A DNA stretch of 22,364 nt from DAOTTI01 sp034437795 (GTDB taxonomy: Bacteria > Chloroflexota > UBA11872 > UBA12225). Under the pieces are notes generated by a model. That model was not told the DNA's origin and searched no databases. It saw only the letters and a program-made list of their open reading frames with translations. Position 1 is the stretch's first letter. Each line of letters opens with the position of its first letter. Shown here in pieces: positions 15,661 to 22,364 of this stretch. The stretch lies in the NCBI GenBank assembly GCA_034437795.1, contig DAOTTI010000113.1, positions 1 to 22,364 of the forward strand. The letters are read 5' to 3'. Made by a program: the position numbers and the translations under genes.

Positions 15661-15902
15661 GCGACTGCGCTGGGCCCTGTGCCCGCAGGATCGGCCCTGC
15701 GCCCGCGGCGCGGCGTAGAGTGCCGGCGCGCGATTGCGTGCCCCGCCGCTCGTGGGGGAAACGCTCCGCCGATAATCAGCCATCCGCGCCCGATCAAGGG
15801 GGTGCCGCCCTGGCCTCGTCCATCCTAAACTGCCGGCAGGGGCACGAAGGTGCCGGATGCGCGACGCGCGACCTGCCACGCATGACGAAGGGAGCGAGCC
15901 AC

Positions 15903-16862
15903 ATGCCCTACACTGTCCTGTACGCCGAGCCGCTGCCGGCTGATCTCCAGGAGATCGTGCGGCAGGTCATGCCGCCGGGCTTCTCGCTGGAGGTCGTCGC
16001 CGGCAAGGACCGCGCTGAGCTGCTCCAGCGCGTGCACCAGGCCGATTTCCTGGTGGTTGCCACCACGCGCGTGGACGATGCCCTGCTGCGGGCTGCGCCC
16101 CGCCTCAAACACGTCCAGCACCAGGGCGTGGGCTACGATAACGTCGACGTCGGTGCCTGCCGCGGGGCCGGCGTCTCCGTAGCGCTCACGCCGGAAGGGA
16201 CGACGGTCGGCGTTGCCGAGCATACGTTCCTGCTCATCCTGGCCCTCTATAAGCGCCTGCGCCAGGCGGACGCGGCCGTGCGAGCCGGGGGCTGGCCGGT
16301 CTGGGAGCTTCGCTCGCGCAGCTTTGAGCTAGCCGGCAAGACGCTCGGGCTGGTCGGCTTCGGGCGCATCGGGCGTGAGGTCGCCAGGCGGGCGGTGGCC
16401 TTTGACGCCAGCGTGCTGTACTGCGATCCGGTCCGCGCCCCCGCCGGCGCCGAGGAGGCGCTGCGGGTGGAGTACGTCCCGTTCGAGGAGCTGCTCCGGC
16501 GCTCGGACATTGTGAGCCTGCACCTCCCCCTCACGCCTGAGACGCGCGGCCTGATCAGCGAGCGAGAGCTGGCCCTGATGCAGCCGCACGCCATCCTGAT
16601 CAACACCGCCCGCGGCGCCCTGGTCGATGAGGCGGCGCTGGCTCGCGCCCTCACCGGCGGCCGGATCGCCGGCGCGGGCCTGGACGTCTTCGCCCAGGAG
16701 CCGCCCGATCCGGAGCACCCGCTGCTCAAGCTGGACAACGTCGTGCTCACGCCCCACATCGCGGCCGGCACACGCGACGCCTTCCACGCCAAGATGGTGG
16801 CCGTCTTCGCCAACCTGCAGCGCGTCGCATCCGGCCAGCCCCCGCTCAACGCCGTCACCTAG
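15903..16862 (+). CDS. D-2-hydroxyacid dehydrogenase, NAD(P)-dependent
   Basis: The 319-residue protein has the full family layout: a substrate-binding N-terminal part, a Rossmann domain with GFGRIG at 152-157, and the catalytic Arg237 (NTARGALVDE), Glu266 (AQEPPDPEHP) and His285 (LTPHIAAGT). It reversibly reduces 2-keto acids to D-2-hydroxyacids; the family covers 3-phosphoglycerate dehydrogenase, glyoxylate/hydroxypyruvate reductase and others. The length lacks the C-terminal ACT region of long SerA proteins. Asp178-Pro (LYCDPVRAP) after the second strand suggests NAD preference, though this is inference. ATG 15903 has GAAGGGAG upstream; ATG 15882, in frame, is an alternative. It converges on the aldehyde dehydrogenase, and the two could serve one aldehyde/hydroxyacid pathway. 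The exact substrate cannot be read. Confidence 0.93.
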   Translation: MPYTVLYAEPLPADLQEIVRQVMPPGFSLEVVAGKDRAELLQRVHQADFLVVATTRVDDALLRAAPRLKHVQHQGVGYDNVDVGACRGAGVSVALTPEGTTVGVAEHTFLLILALYKRLRQADAAVRAGGWPVWELRSRSFELAGKTLGLVGFGRIGREVARRAVAFDASVLYCDPVRAPAGAEEALRVEYVPFEELLRRSDIVSLHLPLTPETRGLISERELALMQPHAILINTARGALVDEAALARALTGGRIAGAGLDVFAQEPPDPEHPLLKLDNVVLTPHIAAGTRDAFHAKMVAVFANLQRVASGQPPLNAVT

Positions 16863-16985
16863 CCTGGCTTCTTCACGGCCAGCGAGCCGTCCCTCTCCCC
16901 GTGGCCGTCCCGCCTCCGGCAGACACTATGGGGTAGAACTCGCCACTCGCTACTCGCTACTCCCTCCACTCGTCTTACCCGCGGC
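16860..16985. repeat. Dispersed intergenic repeat, copy 2 (at the stop codon of the dehydrogenase gene)
   Basis: The element starts at the TAG stop codon and shares ordered words with 731-850: TAGCCTGG, TTCAC-R-GCCAGCGA, CCCTCTC, CTCGCCAC (16939-16946) and CTACTC runs. Its inner part, CCCTCTCCCCGTGGCCGTC (16891-16909), is identical to 6962-6980 in another intergenic spacer. It lies between converging genes and has no coding frame. A terminator role is possible, but no classic stem followed by T is seen. Confidence 0.55.
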
Positions 16986-17011
16986 CGGCACCCTGCGCCA
17001 GAGGAAAGCGG

Positions 17012-18457
17012 CTATTCGGCCACCGGCTTCCCGGCCCCGACCGGCGCGCGGGCCGTACCACCGCGGCGGGCGGGAGCGGCCCGCGCCTGGGCCGGTCCTA
17101 CCCAGATCGTCTGGATATTCACAAACTCGCGGATGCCAAAGATGCCCAGCTCACGCCCGTAGCCGCTGCGCTTCACGCCGCCGAACGGCAGGCGTGGGTC
17201 GGACGCCACCATCCCATTGATGGCCACGAAGCCCGCTTCGATCTGCCGCGTCAGCCGCTGCGCCCGCTCCACGTCCGCTGTCCAGACGTTCGCGCCGAGG
17301 CCGTAGGGCGTGTCGTTGGCCGCGGCGATCACCTCCTCCACGTCCCGCAGGCGGACGATCACGGCCACGGGGCCGAAGGTCTCCTCGCGCCAGGCAGGCA
17401 TCCCCTCCACCACGTCTACCAGGACGGTGGGCGCATAATAATAGCCCCGCTGGGGGAGCGGGTATCCCCCGTGCAGCACCCGCGCCCCCTCCTTGACGGA
17501 CTGGCGGACCTGCCGGTGGAGCTGGTCGCGCAGGTCACCGCGCGCCAGCGGCCCGACCTCTGTCTCGCGATCCAGCGGGTCGCCCAGGCGGAGCTGCCTC
17601 ACCCGTTCGGTGAAGCGCTGCTCGAACTCGTCCGCCACCGCCTCCACCACAATGAAGCGCTTGGCCGCGATACAGCTCTGGCCGCTGTTCTGAAAGCGGG
17701 CCTTGACCGCCACATCCACCGCCGCATCAAGATCGGCGTCTTCCAGCACAATAAAGGGGTCGGAGCCACCCAGTTCCAGGACCGTCTTCTTCAGCGCCCG
17801 CCCGGCGGCCTCGGCGACCCTGGCGCCGGTGCTATCGCTGCCCGTCAGGGTGACCGCGGACACGCGCGGATCGGCGATCAGGTCCGCCACGGCGCTACCC
17901 GGGATCAGGACGGTGCGGAGCACCCCTTCAGGGAAGCCGGCGTCACGGAAGAGCGCCTCGATGGCCAGGGCGCACTGGGGCACGTTGGAGGCGTGCTTGA
18001 GCACTGCCGTGTTGCCCGCCATCAGTGCCGGCGCGGCGAAGCGAAACACCTGCCAGAAGGGAAAGTTCCAGGGCATGATCGCCAGCACCACGCCCAGCGG
18101 CTGAAAGGCGACGTAGCTCGCGCGCGCCTCGGTCGCCACGCGCTCGTCCGCCAGAAAGCGCTGGGCATGCTCGGCGAAGTAGTCGCAGTTCCAGGCGCAC
18201 TTTTCGATCTCCGCCTCCGCCTGCCCGATCGGCTTGCCCATCTCCAGCGTGATCAGGCGGGCTAGCTCCGCCTTGCGCTCTCTGAGCATCGCGGCGAGCC
18301 GGCGCATGCATGCCCCCCGCTCGTCAAACGTACGCCACCGCCACGCCGCGAACGCGCCGGCCGCGTCCGCCAGCGCGGCGTCGACCTGCTCCGGCGTGTA
18401 CTCGTCGAACGTGGCGAGCACCTCTTCGGTGGCCGGGTTAATCGACTCGATGGCCAT
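17012..18457 (-). CDS. NAD(P)-dependent aldehyde dehydrogenase, succinate-semialdehyde-dehydrogenase-like
   Basis: The 481-residue protein starts at ATG 18457 with a strong AGGAGGA ribosome binding site; the longer in-frame start at 18520 is not needed. Family residues are in place: Asn131 (MPWNFPFWQV), Lys154 in VLKHAS, Glu228 in VLELGG, and the nucleophile Cys262 in NSGQSCIAAKRF. The opening IESINPATEEVL and LEMGKPIGQAEAEIEKC favour the succinate-semialdehyde/gamma-aminobutyraldehyde group (GabD/YneI-like), but substrate choice is inference. It oxidises an aldehyde to the acid with NAD(P) in the cytoplasm. The last 35 residues are an Ala/Arg/Pro-rich tail beyond the usual end (GIREFVNIQTIWV), probably disordered and unusual for the family. 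The gene is divergent from the alpha/beta hydrolase, and a dyad lies in its leader. Confidence 0.94.
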   Translation of the reverse strand: MAIESINPATEEVLATFDEYTPEQVDAALADAAGAFAAWRWRTFDERGACMRRLAAMLRERKAELARLITLEMGKPIGQAEAEIEKCAWNCDYFAEHAQRFLADERVATEARASYVAFQPLGVVLAIMPWNFPFWQVFRFAAPALMAGNTAVLKHASNVPQCALAIEALFRDAGFPEGVLRTVLIPGSAVADLIADPRVSAVTLTGSDSTGARVAEAAGRALKKTVLELGGSDPFIVLEDADLDAAVDVAVKARFQNSGQSCIAAKRFIVVEAVADEFEQRFTERVRQLRLGDPLDRETEVGPLARGDLRDQLHRQVRQSVKEGARVLHGGYPLPQRGYYYAPTVLVDVVEGMPAWREETFGPVAVIVRLRDVEEVIAAANDTPYGLGANVWTADVERAQRLTRQIEAGFVAINGMVASDPRLPFGGVKRSGYGRELGIFGIREFVNIQTIWVGPAQARAAPARRGGTARAPVGAGKPVAE

Positions 18458-18507
18458 GCCGTCCTCCTCTGGCTGCTTCTGGCTCGCTGACCTCCGTGGC
18501 TGTCGCG

Positions 18508-18541
18508 TGATACCTGGCACATCCCGTGCCGGGACGTATCA
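18508..18541. promoter_or_regulatory. Nested dyad in the aldehyde dehydrogenase leader (candidate operator)
   Basis: TGATAC (18508-18513) and GTATCA (18536-18541) form outer inverted arms, and GGCAC (18516-18520) with GTGCC (18526-18530) form an inner pair around ATCCC. The dyad is 51-84 bases upstream of the aldehyde dehydrogenase start, in the divergent region shared with the alpha/beta hydrolase. It could be an operator for a dimeric repressor or an RNA hairpin. The AT-containing arms stand out from the GC-rich surroundings. No regulator gene is adjacent. Confidence 0.4.
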
Positions 18542-18746
18542 TACCCCCTGGCAGCAAGCAGCGTAGCGCGATTGGCGGGACGGCGCGGACGAAGCGCGGC
18601 CGGTGCCGCCATGCGGGGCGCCAGGGGCGAGCCGGCAGGTACGCGCCAGCGCGGGCATTGTCGCAGAGCGGGCGCGCCGGGCACGCATCGCGTCCGCAGC
18701 GCGGGTGACACGGGCCCCCGGCGTTGGAAACCGAGGGAGACTGAGC

Positions 18747-19895
18747 GTGCGTGGTAGCAGCCTCCGCTTCCTGGGCCGCTTCATCTGGCCGGCGGCAAGC
18801 CTGGAAGAAGAGCGGGAGATCGCGTTCGACGTCGGCGGCGATCTAAGGAGCGCCACCCTCTATCTGCCGCGCCCGCGGGCCGGCCGGCAGCCCGGCGGCC
18901 GCGGGCCGGCCTGGATCCTGCTCCAGGGCGTGACCGTCCCCGGCCGCCACCACGCCGGAGTGCGTCGCATGGCTCGAGCGCTGGCCTCCGCCGGCCACAC
19001 GGCGCTGGCTCCGGAGGTCCCGCCCTGGACCTCGCTCCACGTGGACCCCGCGCAGGCCGAGACGACCATCCGCGCCGCGCTTCGCCTGCTGCCGTCGCTC
19101 CAGAGCGTCGACCCCGAGCGCATCGGGCTGATGGCCTTTAGCGTGGCGGGGACGTGGGCGCTGGAGGTAGCGGCCGGGGAGCTGGGCCGGCAGCTTCGCT
19201 GCGCCGTCAGCCTGGGGGGCTATGGCGATTTCCGCCGGACCAGCGTGGCCATGCTGATCGGCGAGCACGAGTGGCAGGGCCGCTCCTACCGCTACCTGCC
19301 CGACCCGTACGGCCGCTGGATCGTGGGCGCCGACCTGCTCCCGCGCCTGCAGGGAGACGCGTGGGGCGCGCCGCCGGAGCGCCAGCAGGCGGCGCAGGCG
19401 CTCCACCGGCTGGCCTGGACCGCAGGGCGGAACGGCGCCCCCGCCGGCTCGCCGGTCTATGATCTGCTCATCGCTCAGCTGCGCCAGACCGTGCCGGCGG
19501 GCACGCTGCGGGCCTGGGATCTCCTGGCCCCTCCGTCCTCGACGCCGGTACCCGACCCCGATGCCGGCCGCGCGCTGGCCCTGGCGCTGGCGGACGCCGC
19601 GTTGGAAGCCTTCCCCCAGCTTGACCCCGCCGGGCGGCTGGAGGGACTAGCTGCCCACCGGCTACGGCTGTTCCTGATCCATGGCCGGCAAGATACATTG
19701 ATCCCCTTTACCGAAACGCTCCGCCTGGCTGCGGCCATGCCGCGGGGCGCACGCCCGACGGTCACGATCACACGGCTGATCGGGCACGCCAAGGCCGCGC
19801 TGCTCGATCTGGTGGCCAATCCCCCCGGGCTGGCCTACGAGACCGTGCGCTTCCTTATGACCATGCGCCGCCTCGTCGCCAGCCTGGAGCGCTAG
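18747..19895 (+). CDS. Alpha/beta hydrolase (possible esterase or acylhydrolase)
   Basis: The 382-residue protein starts at GTG 18747, six bases after GAGGGAGA. An alpha/beta-hydrolase fold is indicated by the beta-strand AWILLQGVTVPGRHHAGV (oxyanion-loop region), the nucleophile elbow LMAFSVAGTW with Ser132, the acid Asp316 in LIHGRQDTLIPF and the base His347 in IGHAKA. The elbow is FSVAG rather than the common G-x-S-x-G, the first Gly being Phe-preceding Ala. About 110 residues between the elbow strand and the acid residue (starting near EHEWQGRSYRYLPDPYGRW) form a large helical insert, likely a lid or cap. No signal peptide is convincing, although the N-terminus (RFLGRFIWPAAS) is hydrophobic-basic. 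The substrate is unknown. A hairpin follows the stop codon. Confidence 0.78.
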   Translation: MRGSSLRFLGRFIWPAASLEEEREIAFDVGGDLRSATLYLPRPRAGRQPGGRGPAWILLQGVTVPGRHHAGVRRMARALASAGHTALAPEVPPWTSLHVDPAQAETTIRAALRLLPSLQSVDPERIGLMAFSVAGTWALEVAAGELGRQLRCAVSLGGYGDFRRTSVAMLIGEHEWQGRSYRYLPDPYGRWIVGADLLPRLQGDAWGAPPERQQAAQALHRLAWTAGRNGAPAGSPVYDLLIAQLRQTVPAGTLRAWDLLAPPSSTPVPDPDAGRALALALADAALEAFPQLDPAGRLEGLAAHRLRLFLIHGRQDTLIPFTETLRLAAAMPRGARPTVTITRLIGHAKAALLDLVANPPGLAYETVRFLMTMRRLVASLER

Positions 19896-19902
19896 CCCGG
19901 AT

Positions 19903-19948
19903 CCCTGTGAAAGTGGCGCGCCTTTCCCTGCGCTGGCGCCCCACAGGG
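19903..19948 (+). terminator. Hairpin directly downstream of the hydrolase gene
   Basis: CCCTGTG (19903-19909) pairs with CACAGGG (19942-19948), and inside it GGCGC (19915-19919) pairs with GCGCC (19936-19940). The structure starts eight bases after the hydrolase stop codon, the right place for a terminator. No T-run follows. Confidence 0.4.
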
Positions 19949-19984
19949 GCATGACCTACTCTTAGAGAACATCGCTGCTTGTAA

Positions 19985-20008
19985 CCTTCCGCGCCAGCGC
20001 ACGGAAGG
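19985..20008. terminator. CCTTCCG/CGGAAGG hairpin in the convergent spacer
   Basis: A perfect seven-base stem (19985-19991 with 20002-20008) has a ten-base loop. It sits between the converging hydrolase and metallophosphoesterase genes and could end transcription from either side. Beyond it, at 20061-20102, lie G-rich words (GGGAGAGGG, GGTGAGGGT, GGGTGAGGGCTC) related to the repeat in the 6887-7149 spacer. Confidence 0.35.
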
Positions 20009-20126
20009 AGCATCTGCTCATTGCCGGCCGCACCGAGCCCCGTCTGGGAAGGGTTCCTTCTGGGAGAGGGTAAAGGTGAGGGTACCGCCAGGGTGAGGGC
20101 TCCGCGCCGGCCGGGAATAAGCCAGG

Positions 20127-20855
20127 TTAGACCTCCGCCAGCACGTAGGGCCGGTCCGGCCGGAGGCGGCGCAGCAGCGGGAGCGATGCGTTGTAGACGG
20201 GGATCCCCTTCGCCGTCCTCCCTTCCAGGGCGCCGTGGTGGGCATGGCCGTGGAAGACCGCGCTCACGTTGAAGCGGTCGATCGGCTCAACCAGGCGCGA
20301 GCAGCCCAGGTAGGTGACCACCTCGGGATGCTCCCCCTCCACTGTCTCGCGAATGGGCGCATAGTGCAGTATCGCCACCTTGCGCTCAGTCTCCAGCTTG
20401 GCCAGGGCGGTCTCCAGCCGCAGCGCCTCGTTGATCGTCTCCTGCACGAAGCGCTTGATGATCTCTTCTCCCCACGGCTGTACGACGTGCGTGCCGAACC
20501 CCCCGGCGAAGCCCTTCACGCCGGCGAAGCCCACCCCGTGGACCTCGTAGCACTCGCCATCCAGGATGGTGACCCCCGCGTGCGTGAGCGTCTCGACGAT
20601 CTCCCGATGCTGCCCGTGCTCGTAATCGTGGTTGCCCAGGACGGCAACCACCGGCATCTTGCAGGTCAGGAGGTCTTCCGCCAGGATCTCCGCCTCTCGC
20701 GCTAGACCGCTATCCGTGAGATCGCCACAGAGCAGCAGCACGTCGGAGGTCTGGCACACACTGGCCAGCAACTCGCGGTACGTGCCGCGCGCGGCCTCCC
20801 GCGCGTGGAGGTCGGCTAGGGCGGCGATGCGGACTTTGCCCTCGTGCTCGACCAT
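20127..20855 (-). CDS. Calcineurin-like metallophosphoesterase
   Basis: The 242-residue protein has all five metal-binding blocks of the family in order: ADLHA (Asp15, His17), CGDLTDSG (Asp45, Asp48), LGNHDYE (Asn75, His76, Asp77), LHYAP (His164) and FHGHAHHG (His204, His206). It should bind two metal ions and hydrolyse a phosphomono- or phosphodiester in the cytoplasm; no signal peptide or membrane helix is visible. The region between GNHD and HYAP includes GVKGFAGGFGTHVVQPWGEE, typical of an uncharacterised subgroup rather than of the DNA-repair enzyme SbcD or the cAMP phosphodiesterase CpdA. ATG 20855 is preferred; an in-frame TTG at 20879 is possible. It starts 81 bases after the nucleotidyltransferase gene on the same strand, so the two are probably co-transcribed and may act on the same substrate. 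Confidence 0.9.
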   Translation of the reverse strand: MVEHEGKVRIAALADLHAREAARGTYRELLASVCQTSDVLLLCGDLTDSGLAREAEILAEDLLTCKMPVVAVLGNHDYEHGQHREIVETLTHAGVTILDGECYEVHGVGFAGVKGFAGGFGTHVVQPWGEEIIKRFVQETINEALRLETALAKLETERKVAILHYAPIRETVEGEHPEVVTYLGCSRLVEPIDRFNVSAVFHGHAHHGALEGRTAKGIPVYNASLPLLRRLRPDRPYVLAEV

Positions 20856-20936
20856 CGTCTCGCCTGCAGCCCCCCTCAATCCAGCGCCTTCCGCTCGCCG
20901 GCCGGAGGACGCCTGGCGGAGCGTGCGGTACGGGCG

Positions 20937-21737
20937 CTACTCGTCTCGTCCTTGCATGCGCAGCGCCCGCGCGTCCCGATAGCCCCACTGGGTGATGTCA
21001 ATCTGGTACTGCCGGTCAGAGATGAGCAGGCCGCGGCAGATGCGTTCCTGCGGCGGGGGAGCCGAAAGGCGCTGCTGGAGCCGCGCCAGCAGGTCGTCCC
21101 ACAGCCAGCCGGGCACCGCGTCTCGCTCCGATGGGTAGACGAACTCGAAGAGCAGGAGGTGGGCGAACATGATCTCCCAGTGGGGTTGCATTCGCGCCCA
21201 CAGGCGGGGCCAGTCAAGGGTGGCGCCCAGGTGGCGGATCACGTGTAGCACGTCGGCCCCGTCGAAGCGCTCCCGCTCCATGATGTACATCTTCGCCCAC
21301 AGCAGCTCTTCGGCCGGGACCAGCTTCACCTGGTGGCCAAAGAGTTCCGCCTCGCGCGCGTGCGCCAGCCAGGAGTCGTCGACGGGGCAGACGGCGTTGG
21401 GCGTGTTGAAGATCACATCGACGAAGAAGTCGCCGCTATAGGCCTTGGCCAGCCAGTGCGGGAAGGTGATCTCCGTGCGGTAGCCGGCCTCAGCCAGCAC
21501 CTGCAAGAGGCGCGGATAGTCTTCCGCCTTGCAGAAGAGATCAAGGTCCTTCGTCTCGCGACTGATCGCCGCGTACTCGCGCAGGGCGTACGCGCCACCA
21601 ACTAGAAAGGGGACCCTGCTGTGAAGCAGGTGCTCGAGCGCTCGCACATAGAAGCGCTCCGCCTCGCCAACGACCTCGTGGCGCGCCGGCCCGAGCTCGA
21701 CCGGTCCTCCCTGTTCTTCCCCGATGCCCGTGGTCAT
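20937..21737 (-). CDS. Nucleotidyltransferase-fold protein
   Basis: The 266-residue protein carries the nucleotidyltransferase signature: FLVGGAYALREYA (Gly47-Gly48), the DxD pair Asp64 and Asp66 in TKDLDLFC, and a third carboxylate Asp107 in FFVDVIFN. These are the metal- and phosphate-binding residues of the Pol-beta-like superfamily. EELLWAKMYIMERERFDGAD follows, as in AbiEii-like and related DUF members. The C-terminal half is mostly helical (IMFAHLLLFEFVYPSERDAV) and would select the substrate. Family members transfer a nucleotidyl group to protein, RNA or small molecules; which applies here is unknown. ATG 21737 has GGAGCGGAGG upstream. The frame is open to 22031, but that part is Arg/Ala-rich without domain content. 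Its downstream neighbour is a metallophosphoesterase. No AbiEi-type antitoxin is present beside it. Confidence 0.87.
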   Translation of the reverse strand: MTTGIGEEQGGPVELGPARHEVVGEAERFYVRALEHLLHSRVPFLVGGAYALREYAAISRETKDLDLFCKAEDYPRLLQVLAEAGYRTEITFPHWLAKAYSGDFFVDVIFNTPNAVCPVDDSWLAHAREAELFGHQVKLVPAEELLWAKMYIMERERFDGADVLHVIRHLGATLDWPRLWARMQPHWEIMFAHLLLFEFVYPSERDAVPGWLWDDLLARLQQRLSAPPPQERICRGLLISDRQYQIDITQWGYRDARALRMQGRDE

Positions 21738-22104
21738 CGCCTCCGCTCCCGCAGACTGTACCCGCAGACCGTCCACGCAAGATACGTGCCGTTCCCGCAG
21801 GTGCCGGCGCCAGGTAGCACTCTCCGCGCTGGCGCCTAGGTCGCCCAGCCGCCTCTCCGGCGCACCGTGCTCCCCGTTCCCGTGGACGCCGGCGCCGCGC
21901 GGCGCCATGGCACGCCGGTTGCCCGCAGCACCGCCAGGCGCGATCGGCAGAGAGATAGAAAATTGAGTATGGAGAGAAGACTGGCGCCGGCGGCGCGCCA
22001 CCTGCGCGCTGGCTGCGAGCTGGCGCGACATGGCGCGAATGGCACGCCGGTTGCCTGCATCATCGCTGAGGGATCATCGTTGAGGGATCATCGCTGAGGG
22101 ACGT
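21738..22104. other. Divergent intergenic region with many inverted and direct repeats, upstream of rpsD
   Basis: This 367-base stretch separates the minus-strand nucleotidyltransferase from rpsD. It contains a perfect dyad, GGCGCCAG (21806-21813) with CTGGCGCC (21829-21836), a tight GGCGCC pair (21891-21896, 21901-21906), and TGGCGC/GCGCCA (21982-22000). A 20-base direct repeat, TGGCACGCCGGTTGCC-Y-GCA, occurs at 21908-21927 and 22040-22059. An AT-rich island around 21950-21975 (GATAGAAAATTGAGTATGG) is the likeliest promoter core, although no clean -35 box is seen. An S4-responsive mRNA leader could lie here, but I could not derive one. Confidence 0.45.
22059..22100 (+). repeat. Three 14-bp tandem repeats carrying the rpsD ribosome binding site
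   Basis: ATCATCGCTGAGGG (22059-22072), ATCATCGTTGAGGG (22073-22086) and ATCATCGCTGAGGG (22087-22100) are contiguous with no spacer and differ at one base. Each ends in GAGGG. The last copy lies four bases before the rpsD ATG and supplies its Shine-Dalgarno sequence. The array is therefore part of the translation start region of a ribosomal protein gene. Confidence 0.9.
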
Positions 22105-22364
22105 ATGCCCGTCGCAAAGCCCAAGCATAAGATCTCACGTCGCTTTGGCGTCGACATCTACGGCACCGGGGGCGAGTCGCTGCGCCGCCGTCTGGCCACG
22201 CCGCCGGGAGGCCGGCCCCGCGGGCGCCCGCGGCGCCTCTCGCAGTATGCGATCGAGCTGCGCGAGAAGCAGAAGGCCAAGGCCTTCTACGGGGTCGAGG
22301 AGAAGCAGTTCCGGCGCTACTTCGAGATGGCCATGCGCCAGCCGGGACCCACGGGGGAGAACCT
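22105..22364 (+). CDS. rpsD: 30S ribosomal protein S4, N-terminal part
   Basis: The frame from ATG 22105 runs off the right edge after 86 codons. RRLSQYAIELREKQKAKAFY then GVEEKQFRRYFEMAM and PGPTGENL match the conserved N-terminal region of bacterial S4, the 16S rRNA-binding protein that starts assembly of the 30S body. The N-terminus (MPVAKPKHKISRRFGVDIYG) lacks the four cysteines of zinc-binding S4 proteins, so this is a zinc-free form. The neighbouring gene upstream is not ribosomal, so here rpsD does not follow rpsM and rpsK as in the usual alpha operon. It is either a stand-alone gene or the first gene of a unit beyond the window. S4 often regulates its own mRNA; the repeat-built ribosome binding site upstream may matter for this. 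Confidence 0.95.
   Translation, partial: MPVAKPKHKISRRFGVDIYGTGGESLRRRLATPPGGRPRGRPRRLSQYAIELREKQKAKAFYGVEEKQFRRYFEMAMRQPGPTGEN

Noticed and set aside
15661..15902. GATAAT as a -10 box for the dehydrogenase gene
   Set aside because: A GATAAT word occurs near 15772, but no matching -35 word stands 16-18 bases upstream, so a promoter call is not supported.
20937..21737. Complete AbiE-type toxin-antitoxin locus
   Set aside because: Only the nucleotidyltransferase-like gene is present; the neighbour is a metallophosphoesterase, not a winged-helix AbiEi antitoxin.
22059..22100. CRISPR-like array
   Set aside because: The three units are directly contiguous with no spacers and only 14 bp long, and no cas gene is present.

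Overview
This is a GC-rich (roughly 70%) bacterial window with 13 complete genes, two genes cut by the window edges, and one probable decayed gene. The gene families (a six-helix membrane protein fused to a sulfite-oxidase-type molybdenum domain, a DUF2079 membrane protein, a DUF4388 protein, a zinc-free ribosomal protein S4, and a Ser/Thr-kinase-like C-terminal tail) together with the G/C-rich dispersed intergenic repeats point to a Chloroflexota-type, single-membrane aerobe. This is inference from gene content; no rRNA is present to settle it.

Layout, left to right. Positions 1-733 hold the C-terminal half of a membrane-anchored protein. A repeat element follows, then a membrane-anchored molybdopterin oxidoreductase (940-2787), a hairpin, and a DUF4388 protein (2911-3519). 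Positions 3520-4105 hold what looks like the frameshifted remains of a minus-strand gene. A secreted beta-propeller protein (4106-5527) and a di-haem DUF1111 oxidoreductase (5582-6886) form a likely two-gene operon. A hairpin-rich convergent spacer separates them from a minus-strand pair: a DUF2079 membrane protein (10741-8621) followed by a Tat-type lipoprotein propeller (8562-7150).

Next come two signalling genes, transcribed divergently across about 1 kb of non-coding DNA: a membrane GGDEF-EAL protein (12727-10958, minus) and a receiver-GAF-histidine kinase whose receiver lacks its phospho-acceptor aspartate (13741-15660, plus). A metabolic block follows: a D-2-hydroxyacid dehydrogenase (15903-16862, plus) converges on an aldehyde dehydrogenase (18457-17012, minus), which is divergent from an alpha/beta hydrolase (18747-19895, plus). 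A dyad lies in the aldehyde dehydrogenase leader.

The right end holds a minus-strand pair, a nucleotidyltransferase-fold protein (21737-20937) and a metallophosphoesterase (20855-20127). It is the best candidate here for a poorly described two-gene module. Finally, rpsD starts at 22105 directly after three exact-period 14-bp tandem repeats, each carrying a Shine-Dalgarno-like GAGGG.

Themes: envelope-located redox enzymes with propeller proteins, c-di-GMP and histidine-kinase signalling, and dispersed repeats placed at gene ends. I found no tRNA, rRNA, CRISPR array, transposase or phage gene.
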